Assembly: GCA_007116195.1 (NCBI GenBank)
Contig: SKIX01000196.1
Location: 1 to 5,046, forward strand
Direction of reading: 5' to 3'
Source: Marinospirillum sp.
Lineage (GTDB): Bacteria; Pseudomonadota; Gammaproteobacteria; Pseudomonadales; Halomonadaceae
DNA: 5,046 nucleotides
Numbering within the stretch: position 1 is the stretch's first letter; each line of letters begins with the position of its first letter. The position numbers and the translations under genes are program-made. Shown piece after piece: positions 1-5,046 of the stretch. The notes under the pieces were generated by a model that was given only the letters and a program-made list of their open reading frames with translations, searched no databases and had not been told where the DNA came from.

Positions 1-377
1 GGCTCTATAGGTGGCAGGTGCTTGCGTTCACGCTTGCGGTTCTGGGTAAAGGCATCCCGCTCGTTAATATGAGCGGCATCCATGTACATGACTCGGCACA
101 TTTCCTGGCAGGCGCGCTGGGTATAAATTTTGCCTTTAAAGCCCTGTTTGACCAGTAAAGGGATGCGCCCACAGTGATCCAAGTGGGAATGACTGAGTAC
201 CACCGCATCAATACTGGCTGGATCAAAAGGAAAGTCAGCAGCATTTTCTTCGCCATCCTTTGCTTTGCCATTACCTTGCACCAACCCGCAATCGAGTAGA
301 ACACGGCTGCGCCCTACTTCGACCAGGTGGCAAGAACCGGTGACTTCTTGTGCTGCACCGATAAATTCAATATGCAT
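1..377 (-). CDS. Beta-CASP metallo-beta-lactamase-fold ribonuclease, N-terminal part (runs off left edge)
   Basis: The first 125 codons of a metal-dependent hydrolase of the RNA-processing beta-CASP branch of the metallo-beta-lactamase fold (YSH1/CPSF73-like exonuclease family, COG1236), presumably cytoplasmic. The start MHIEFIGAAQEVTGSCHLVE is characteristic of that family, as is the LLDCGLVQG stretch near residues 27-35. The zinc-binding motif HSHLDH lies at residues 63-68 and matches the HxHxDH signature completely, so this part should be catalytically competent. Family members are usually around 450 residues, so roughly three quarters of the protein, including the beta-CASP insert and later metal ligands, lies outside the window. 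The ATG at 377-375 is preceded by AAGGAG with a 5-nt gap, which fixes the start. It is transcribed divergently from the EAL-HDOD gene. An RNase role is inferred from family; the natural substrate cannot be read from the fragment. Confidence 0.9.
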   Translation of the reverse strand, partial: MHIEFIGAAQEVTGSCHLVEVGRSRVLLDCGLVQGNGKAKDGEENAADFPFDPASIDAVVLSHSHLDHCGRIPLLVKQGFKGKIYTQRACQEMCRVMYMDAAHINERDAFTQNRKRERKHLPPIE

Positions 378-382
378 GATGA

Positions 383-388
383 CTCCTT
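383..388 (-). promoter_or_regulatory. Ribosome binding site of the beta-CASP ribonuclease gene
   Basis: The minus strand reads AAGGAG, then 5 nt, then the ATG at 377-375. This near-consensus Shine-Dalgarno site decides the start codon. Confidence 0.8.
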
Positions 389-425
389 GTTAATAAAGAT
401 AGGCTGAACTTACAGCATCTACTAG

Positions 426-453
426 AGTATAAAAGAGGGGCGTGTGTTGCGCA
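426..453 (-). promoter_or_regulatory. Candidate sigma70-type promoter for the ribonuclease gene
   Basis: On the minus strand a good -10 hexamer, TATACT (431-426, five of six matches to TATAAT), lies about 50 bp upstream of the start codon. The best -35 at suitable spacing is TGCGCA (453-448, 16-bp spacer), which is poor with three of six matches. Transcription would start near 419 and give a leader of about 40 nt. This is a by-eye match only. Confidence 0.35.
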
Positions 454-477
454 CTGCAGGTTATAACTTCTCGTTCA

Positions 478-506
478 TTGTCGGTAAAGGGGTTGTCCAT
501 TAGTAT
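478..506 (+). promoter_or_regulatory. Candidate sigma70-type promoter for the EAL-HDOD gene
   Basis: TTGTCG (478-483) and TAGTAT (501-506) are separated by exactly 17 bp; each hexamer matches consensus at four of six positions. Transcription would begin near 513, about 27 nt before the preferred ATG at 540. An alternative -10-like TATAAC at 462-467 has no convincing -35. Low-strength candidate in the divergent intergenic region. Confidence 0.3.
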
Positions 507-539
507 GCGTGCAACTGATCATCTGTGGGTAGAGCCAAT

Positions 540-1781
540 ATGAGTAATGAAATGAAAGCAGCTGATGCTTCATCTGAATATTGCATTGCATTGCAGCCAA
601 TTTGTGATGCCAGGCTGAAGCATGTGGCGGACGAGTTACTTTACCGTGCTAGCCCGCATTCTAAAAGTTCGCACTTTACTGACCCCATGCAGGCTACTGC
701 ACGTGCATTGCATACTGCAGTAGCAGAAATAGGTTTAGACCGTTTAATTGCTAATCGTAGTTTGTTTTTTAACGCCCCTCGGGAATGGTTAATGCGTACT
801 GAATTGCTCCCAGTTGATCGGGATCGTTTAGTGATGGAGGTGCAATATGATGCACGACCGGATAGCCCGTTTATTGAGGAGTTACGCAAGGTTAAAGAAC
901 AAGGCTACGCTTTGGCTTTAGATCATTTTGAACTCACCGATGCGACGCGGCCGCTGCTGGAAGTGGCTGATATCATTAAAATTGATGTGCTAACCACTTC
1001 GCTTGAACAGCTGGACTTAAATGCTTACAAGGATTTTAAAGTTAAGCTGTTGGCTGAGCGGGTAGAGGACATGCCGACCTTTAACCGCTGCAAGGCACTG
1101 GGTTTTCATTATTACCAGGGGTTTTTCTTTTCCAAGCCTGAGTCCATTGCTGAAACAGGTCGCAAGCGGACATCGAACAAAACGGCTGAACTGCGTATTC
1201 TGGCAGAGTTACAAAAGCCTGAACCCAGTTATGAGCACCTGGAAGCGCTGCTAGCCCAAGACCCCAGTCTTTGTGTGCTCCTCTTGCGCTATACCAATTC
1301 GTCAATGAATCGTGGTCGAGAAGAGATTACTTCTATTTCTCAGGCTTTAAAACGCCTGGGTTTAGAGCGGATGCGCAGCCTGGTAACCACCTTGATGCTG
1401 GCGAATAATGGCGCCTGTAGTCGGTTGATGACCCTGGTTGTTTTAACTCGTGCTTATATGTGTGAAGAGCTGGGCAAGGGAATGGGACTGAATCCGCAAA
1501 CTGCAGTGATGGTCGGTTTGCTGTCTAAAGCAGACCTGCTGTTAGGCGAAAAAATGGTTGACCTTCTAGAACACTTGCCACTTGAGCCCGACTTAAAAAA
1601 TGCCTTGCTTCGCAAGCAGGGTGAATACGGCAAGGTGCTTAAGCTAGTAGAGGCGTTTGAACGTGGCGTGCTAGCAGAAAAGTCGCAGCAGTTGACCAAA
1701 AAGCTGAATGCGACCTACTTGAACTGCCGTAACCGTGCGACTGAGCTGCTGGACCACACTGCAGAAGCAACGGCTGGTTAA
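540..1781 (+). CDS. EAL-HDOD signalling protein (YuxH type)
   Basis: A 413-residue cytoplasmic signalling protein of the EAL plus HDOD (modified HD-GYP) family, COG3434. The EAL-like half covers about residues 14-205: it opens with a QPI motif (19-21) and ELLYR (32-36) in place of EALLR, then N78, E100, LDHF (127-130), KID (147-149), AERVE (172-176) and YYQGFFFSKP (191-200). Most residues corresponding to metal and substrate ligands are present, but the usual DDFGTG loop is replaced by DHFEL, so phosphodiesterase activity is doubtful. The HDOD half covers about residues 215-400, with a typical helical core and the GLLSKADLLLGE stretch (326-337); HDOD domains lack the HD catalytic pair and are thought to act in protein-protein signalling. 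No signal peptide or membrane segment is visible. I prefer ATG at 540, preceded by a weak GGTAGAG five nt upstream; a GTG at 525 would add five residues but has no ribosome site, and an ATG at 552 is also possible. It is a single gene converging on the exonuclease gene. The function is likely regulatory (motility or biofilm signalling in relatives), but the partner is unknown. Confidence 0.9.
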   Translation: MSNEMKAADASSEYCIALQPICDARLKHVADELLYRASPHSKSSHFTDPMQATARALHTAVAEIGLDRLIANRSLFFNAPREWLMRTELLPVDRDRLVMEVQYDARPDSPFIEELRKVKEQGYALALDHFELTDATRPLLEVADIIKIDVLTTSLEQLDLNAYKDFKVKLLAERVEDMPTFNRCKALGFHYYQGFFFSKPESIAETGRKRTSNKTAELRILAELQKPEPSYEHLEALLAQDPSLCVLLLRYTNSSMNRGREEITSISQALKRLGLERMRSLVTTLMLANNGACSRLMTLVVLTRAYMCEELGKGMGLNPQTAVMVGLLSKADLLLGEKMVDLLEHLPLEPDLKNALLRKQGEYGKVLKLVEAFERGVLAEKSQQLTKKLNATYLNCRNRATELLDHTAEATAG

Positions 1782-2524
1782 CTCCAAAGTTCGCTAACAG
1801 GCGTGGTTTCTGCATAATGATAAGCAAGCTGTGCCTGTAACAGCTCGCCTGTAGCCAGCGCATCGGTTAAAGCATTATGCGGCTTGTATCTGGGCAGGTG
1901 GTAACGCTGTCTGCTGTCTGCCAACCGAATTGACACAGGCTTGCGTCCTAAAAAACGATCCCACCAACTTAATGGCTTTTGGCGATGTATGCGTGCTTCT
2001 AGCTCGAAGGTGTCGATGACCGGGAACTCGATGCCTTCACCTAGGCGAGCCTGGAGCGCTGCGTTCAAAAACGGGCGTTCGATGCCGCTATAGTGAACAA
2101 CAATTAACTTGCCCTGTAGCTTGAACAAGAACTCTTCGAGGAGGGCATTTAAGTCCGGTGCTTGGTCTAAGTCACTATGGGTAATGCCGTGGATGACTAT
2201 TGACTCTTTATTCAGTCCACTTAAAGGCTTAAGTACCCAGTGGTGTGCTTCTGCACAGCGAAGGCGTTTGCTGCTGAGTGGAAGGAGACCAATGCTGACG
2301 ATGCTGTTTTTGTGGGGGTTAAGCCCTGTGGTTTCAAAGTCGAGTGCGACCAAGGGGGCCTGGCTGATGGGGGTGTCAGCAGCAACGCACCCAGCTTGAT
2401 AAAAAGCTTTAAGCCGTGGGTCTTTTGCGGTCTTTGCCAGCTTTGCAAAGCGCTCAGTCCAGTTGATCGCGCTCAAGGGTTGGGGCTGAGCCGTACGTAG
2501 CTGGTCTTTTTCCAAGTAGAGCAT
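1778..2524 (-). CDS. DnaQ-like 3'-5' exonuclease (DEDDh type)
   Basis: A 248-residue exonuclease of the DnaQ/RNase T superfamily, expected to remove 3' nucleotides from DNA or RNA using two metal ions. Motif Exo I is DFETTGL (62-68, D62 and E64), followed by IHGIT (111-115), a substrate-binding stretch of the family. Motif Exo II falls in VVHYSGIERPFLN (142-154), where the expected Asp is Glu149. Exo III is HNALTD (216-221), H216 and D221, which defines the DEDDh class. A 55-residue N-terminal helix-rich extension precedes the catalytic fold and resembles that of exonucleases encoded next to DUF294 proteins. The ATG at 2524-2522 lies 8 bp after the stop of the DUF294 gene; the only ribosome site, TTTAGG at 2537-2532, overlaps that TAG stop, suggesting translational coupling. 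The gene ends in TTAA shared with the convergent EAL-HDOD gene. It is not the replicative polymerase III epsilon subunit judging by context and the Exo II change; its substrate is unknown. Confidence 0.87.
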   Translation of the reverse strand: MLYLEKDQLRTAQPQPLSAINWTERFAKLAKTAKDPRLKAFYQAGCVAADTPISQAPLVALDFETTGLNPHKNSIVSIGLLPLSSKRLRCAEAHHWVLKPLSGLNKESIVIHGITHSDLDQAPDLNALLEEFLFKLQGKLIVVHYSGIERPFLNAALQARLGEGIEFPVIDTFELEARIHRQKPLSWWDRFLGRKPVSIRLADSRQRYHLPRYKPHNALTDALATGELLQAQLAYHYAETTPVSELWS

Positions 2525-2531
2525 AGGGGTA

Positions 2532-2537
2532 CCTAAA
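2532..2537 (-). promoter_or_regulatory. Weak ribosome binding site of the exonuclease gene, overlapping the upstream stop
   Basis: The minus strand reads TTTAGG, then 7 nt, then ATG. Its TAG is the stop codon of the DUF294 gene. The weak site and its overlap with a terminating ribosome suggest that translation of the exonuclease depends on translation of the upstream gene. Confidence 0.5.
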
Positions 2538-4383
2538 GCGGATAACGGAACCGAAGAAACTTTTGTGCATTACTGAGAATCTGGAAGGCATCCTTCAGGT
2601 TCTTGCGTTCAAAGTCTGAAAGATCTTCGGGTGCAACGTTGTTATTAGGTTCACGGCCTTCTTCAATGGCCAGCGCTTGATGGCGTATGCGCACACGGGA
2701 AATCAGCTCTAAAGCATCACGTAAGTCAGGCCCTCGGCCTTTAGGCAATAGATCGGCAGCAATGATGTCTTGCAGGCGCTCAAAAGAATTGCGCGCACTG
2801 GAACCGCAGGCCAGGGCATGAATACGAATCAGATCGGCAAGGGGTGCTGTGCCTCGCCTTTTGATGTTGATGGAGTTGTTGTGCTTACCATCCTTCTCCA
2901 TAACAAAGTCTTTGAAAAAGCCTAGCGGTGGGGTGCGATTTAAGGCATTGCGTGCCATGCAGGCCAGAAAGCGTGGGTGTTTTTTGGTTTTGCGTAGGAT
3001 TAGCTCGTTAAGTTGGTCGGCCCATTGAGTTTTGCCACGCACACCTTCCAAATCAAAAAAGATATTGCTATTCAATAAAGCCTGGGGTGAAGGCTGCTCA
3101 ATCCAATGAGTGAAGTAACCCTCCCAAACGCTGAGAGGTTGGCGCCATTTACTATTGGTCGCCATAATGTCGCCTGTGCAATAGGTGTAGCCACAGGCCG
3201 CTAAACCATTGCAAACAAATTCGGCCAGGGCTTTGAAGTAGGCATCATGTTGTTTGGGGTCAAAGCGATTATCCAATACCAAGGCATTGTCTTGGTCGGT
3301 TACGATTGATTGCTCGTCGCGGGCCATAGAGCCTAATGCCAGAAAGCAGTAGGGTATTGGTGGTGGCCCTAATTGTTCCTCACCCAATTCCAGCAGGCGT
3401 TGCTTAAAGCTACGACCGATAACAGCCATCGCACTGCCGATCATATGAGAGTTGGCATCTTCATTGACCATCCGCACAAAGCTATCGCGAACATCTTTGT
3501 GCAGGTTGGCAAGCTCGTCCACCGTTTGTTGTCGAAAAATACTGCTGACTACAAACAGGCTATTTTGTGACTCATAGCGAATAATATCGGCAAGAGCAAT
3601 GACCCCAATGAGTTTGCCATGCCGCATTACCGGTAGGTGATGGCGATTATGCCGAAGCATTTCCAGCATGGCTTCAAAGACGAACTGGCGTGCATCAATG
3701 GTGATGGGGTTGGGCGTCATGATATTAGCGACTGGCTCAGAAAAACTAAGGCCTGCTGCAATCACCCGATTACGTAAATCCTTGTCGGTAATGATACCAA
3801 CCATGGCTGCTGGGTCACCTTGAGTAATAATGAGAGAGGAGACCTTATCCTCACTCATTTTACAGGCGGCTTGATGAATACTGGCCGTTAGATCCAAGGT
3901 GATGGGTTCGCGTGAAATAAGACGTAGAACCCTTGAAGTCATTAGCTGATTAGCATCCTCGCGGCGAGATACGGCCTGGCGCAACCGAGTGCGATCTTCA
4001 ACTTCAACAGCATCAGCAAAAAGCTCATTGCTTTCAAAAAGCTCGTTAAAAATAGCCTTGGGTATAAAGTAAACTAGGGTGTCTTCCAGGGCTTGTACCG
4101 GAAAGCGAACTCGGCCATTTCTTAAAAGGCCAAACTCACCAAAGAAGCCGCCATCACTAAGGCGGTTGTAGAGATCGCCATTCCGCCGAAAGACTTCGAC
4201 TGCGCCACTGCGGATGACATGCAGGGCATCTAACTCCTGGTTAAAGGATAAGATGGTTTCACCTGCTTTGAAGTAGCCCACTTCAACCTGAGCGGCAACC
4301 TCTTGAAGCTTGTCTTGTTCTAGGTGGCAGAAGGGTGGATAGCGCTGCAAGAAATCAACAATTTCCAGATGCTCGACTTCCAT
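2533..4383 (-). CDS. cNMP-binding, CBS-pair and DUF294 putative nucleotidyltransferase protein
   Basis: A 616-residue soluble signalling protein (COG2905 type). In order: a cyclic-nucleotide-binding fold at about residues 13-125, with FGEFGLL (81-87) at the phosphate-binding cassette; a short linker; two CBS domains at about 150-207 and 219-275 (VGIITDKDLRNRVIAAGL and VIALADIIRY mark their ends); a helical region; a DUF294 GlnD/GlnE-like nucleotidyltransferase domain from about 300, with GSMARDEQ (351-358) and TDQDNAL (362-368), where D363 and D365 are the likely metal ligands; and the DUF294 C-terminal helical domain from about 460 to the end. Family knowledge suggests transfer of a nucleotide onto a protein or small molecule, gated by ligands of the sensor domains; neither ligand nor target is known here. 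The canonical Arg-Ser/Thr-Ala of cAMP-binding cassettes is replaced by RVRFPV (91-96), so cAMP binding is uncertain. The start has a perfect AGGAGG six nt upstream. It is the first gene of a pair with the exonuclease. Confidence 0.92.
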   Translation of the reverse strand: MEVEHLEIVDFLQRYPPFCHLEQDKLQEVAAQVEVGYFKAGETILSFNQELDALHVIRSGAVEVFRRNGDLYNRLSDGGFFGEFGLLRNGRVRFPVQALEDTLVYFIPKAIFNELFESNELFADAVEVEDRTRLRQAVSRREDANQLMTSRVLRLISREPITLDLTASIHQAACKMSEDKVSSLIITQGDPAAMVGIITDKDLRNRVIAAGLSFSEPVANIMTPNPITIDARQFVFEAMLEMLRHNRHHLPVMRHGKLIGVIALADIIRYESQNSLFVVSSIFRQQTVDELANLHKDVRDSFVRMVNEDANSHMIGSAMAVIGRSFKQRLLELGEEQLGPPPIPYCFLALGSMARDEQSIVTDQDNALVLDNRFDPKQHDAYFKALAEFVCNGLAACGYTYCTGDIMATNSKWRQPLSVWEGYFTHWIEQPSPQALLNSNIFFDLEGVRGKTQWADQLNELILRKTKKHPRFLACMARNALNRTPPLGFFKDFVMEKDGKHNNSINIKRRGTAPLADLIRIHALACGSSARNSFERLQDIIAADLLPKGRGPDLRDALELISRVRIRHQALAIEEGREPNNNVAPEDLSDFERKNLKDAFQILSNAQKFLRFRYPL

Positions 4384-4389
4384 TAACAG

Positions 4390-4395
4390 CCTCCT
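4390..4395 (-). promoter_or_regulatory. Consensus ribosome binding site of the DUF294 gene
   Basis: The minus strand reads AGGAGG, a 6-nt gap (CTGTTA), then ATG at 4383-4381. This is a full-consensus Shine-Dalgarno site, much stronger than that of the downstream exonuclease, and fixes the start. Confidence 0.88.
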
Positions 4396-4409
4396 AGATC
4401 AGCTGAGTG

Positions 4410-4443
4410 AAAAAGGCGAAAAGCCCGCAAGCTTCTCGCCTTT
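4410..4443 (-). terminator. Rho-independent terminator after the BCCT transporter gene
   Basis: On the minus strand a 13-bp stem (AAAGGCGAGAAGC at 4443-4431 with GCTTTTCGCCTTT at 4424-4412) closes a 6-nt loop, TTGCGG, and runs into five T residues ending at 4410. The one imperfect pair is a G-U wobble in minus-strand RNA but an A-C mismatch in plus-strand RNA, so the hairpin is built for minus-strand transcription. It sits 21 bp after the transporter stop codon and only 26 bp before the DUF294 start codon. Confidence 0.85.
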
Positions 4444-4464
4444 ATTGGTTTAGAGGTAGCCCGA

Positions 4465-5046
4465 TTAAACTGCTTTTGGCTCTGAAGCCAGCCCCTTAAC
4501 CAAGGCAACACAAGACACCAGTAGCACCAGAGTGAAGGGCAGGCCAGTCGAAACAGCCATTGCCTGCAAGGCTACCAGGCCGCCACCTAAGATAAGGGCG
4601 ATAGCTACCAAGCCTTCAAAAGTGCACCAGAATACCCGTTGCGGAGTTGGGGCATTCACCTTACCGCCCGCTGCGATGGTATCGATGACCAGAGAGCCAG
4701 AGTCTGAGGAGGTAATAAAGAAGACCACCACCAGAATAATCGCTATAAACGAAGTGACCTGAGCCCAGGGCAGTACATCTAGCATAGTAAACAGCTGAAG
4801 CGGTAAGGCTGCTTCTGCAATGCCTTCAAAGCCACCGAGGTATTGGCTGATTGCGGTACCACCGAAGACTGACATCCAGAGTACGCAAGCAAGCGAAGGA
4901 ATCAAGAGTACGGAGATAAGAAATTCGCGCACGGTGCGCCCTCGTGATACTCGGGCAATGAACATGCCAACAAAGGGTGACCAGGAAATCCACCAGGCCC
5001 AGTAGAAGGCCGTCCAGCCTTGAGCAAAGTTGGCATCTTCACGACC
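4465..5046 (-). CDS. BCCT-family betaine/carnitine/choline-type transporter, C-terminal part (runs off right edge)
   Basis: The last 193 residues of an inner-membrane secondary transporter of the betaine/choline/carnitine family (TC 2.A.15), which imports osmoprotectants or related quaternary amines, usually with sodium or protons. The reading frame is open from the right edge: the fragment begins GREDANFAQG and holds the family signature FYWAWWISWSPFVGMF (14-29), whose tryptophans in the eighth conserved helix line the substrate pathway. Further hydrophobic segments lie at about 41-62, 95-113, 143-161 and 165-185, and the family-typical FFITSSDSGS (109-118) is present. The internal Met at 4965-4963 is inside the signature and is not the true start. 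The protein ends about eight residues after the last helix, so it lacks the long cytoplasmic C-terminal tail seen in BetT-type members. A strong terminator follows. The exact substrate cannot be told because the N-terminal two thirds is missing. Confidence 0.93.
   Translation of the reverse strand, partial: GREDANFAQGWTAFYWAWWISWSPFVGMFIARVSRGRTVREFLISVLLIPSLACVLWMSVFGGTAISQYLGGFEGIAEAALPLQLFTMLDVLPWAQVTSFIAIILVVVFFITSSDSGSLVIDTIAAGGKVNAPTPQRVFWCTFEGLVAIALILGGGLVALQAMAVSTGLPFTLVLLVSCVALVKGLASEPKAV

Noticed and set aside
21..38. Direct repeat GCTTGCG separated by a few bases
   Set aside because: It lies in the ribonuclease coding sequence and reflects repeated Arg/Lys codons; two copies of 7 bp are not evidence of a repeat element.
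5..304. Open frame on the minus strand of 99 codons
   Set aside because: It is out of frame with the beta-CASP ribonuclease, whose HxHxDH motif, family-typical N-terminus and strong ribosome site show the true frame.
525..539. GTG start at 525 for the EAL-HDOD gene
   Set aside because: There is no Shine-Dalgarno sequence upstream of 525, and the five extra residues add nothing recognisable; the ATG at 540 has a weak but properly spaced site.
2109..2500. Overlapping plus-strand open frames opposite the exonuclease gene
   Set aside because: Their translations show no recognisable domain, and the opposite strand has clear Exo I and Exo III motifs, so they are shadows.
2522..2535. Near-palindrome around GGTACC between the exonuclease and DUF294 genes
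   Set aside because: It is short, imperfect and constrained by the stop codon and start codon it overlaps; there is no other sign of an operator.
4465..4965. A complete 166-residue protein beginning at the Met at 4965
   Set aside because: The frame stays open to the window edge and the 27 upstream codons encode the first part of the BCCT tryptophan signature, so the Met is internal.
4532..5005. Plus-strand open frames opposite the transporter
   Set aside because: They mirror the membrane-protein coding sequence, have no domain features, and the minus-strand frame carries the BCCT signature.

Overview
The window looks like ordinary chromosomal DNA from a free-living, probably marine or otherwise salt-exposed gammaproteobacterium. 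This rests on protein style: an EAL-HDOD protein of the YuxH type, a cNMP/CBS/DUF294 protein paired with a DnaQ-like exonuclease, and a BCCT-family osmolyte transporter. The genus is inferred only loosely. I see no rRNA, tRNA, CRISPR array, insertion sequence, integrase or phage gene, and base composition appears even along the window.

Layout from left to right: (1) the N-terminal 125 codons of a beta-CASP metallo-beta-lactamase-fold ribonuclease on the minus strand, running off the left edge; (2) a 162-bp divergent intergenic region with weak promoter candidates in both directions; (3) an EAL-HDOD signalling protein on the plus strand; (4) a convergent junction in which the single tetranucleotide TTAA supplies both stop codons; (5) a minus-strand pair, with a DEDDh-type 3'-5' exonuclease lying 8 bp downstream of a large cNMP-binding/CBS-pair/DUF294 nucleotidyltransferase protein; (6) a rho-independent terminator on the minus strand; (7) the C-terminal 193 residues of a BCCT transporter, running off the right edge. 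Coding density is very high and no gene-free stretch exceeds about 160 bp.

Functionally, the DUF294 protein and the exonuclease are almost certainly one translational unit: spacing is 8 bp and the second gene's weak ribosome site overlaps the first gene's stop codon. The DUF294 protein looks like a sensor with two ligand-binding modules (cNMP fold and CBS pair) controlling a GlnD/GlnE-type nucleotidyltransferase whose target is unknown. The transporter upstream ends in a terminator placed so close to the DUF294 start that the pair must be transcribed either from a promoter inside or overlapping the transporter end or by read-through.

I did not find a clearly new biological system. The points most worth a second look are the DUF294-exonuclease pair and its unusual transcriptional entry, the Asp-to-Glu change at the exonuclease's second metal motif, and the partly degenerate EAL domain.
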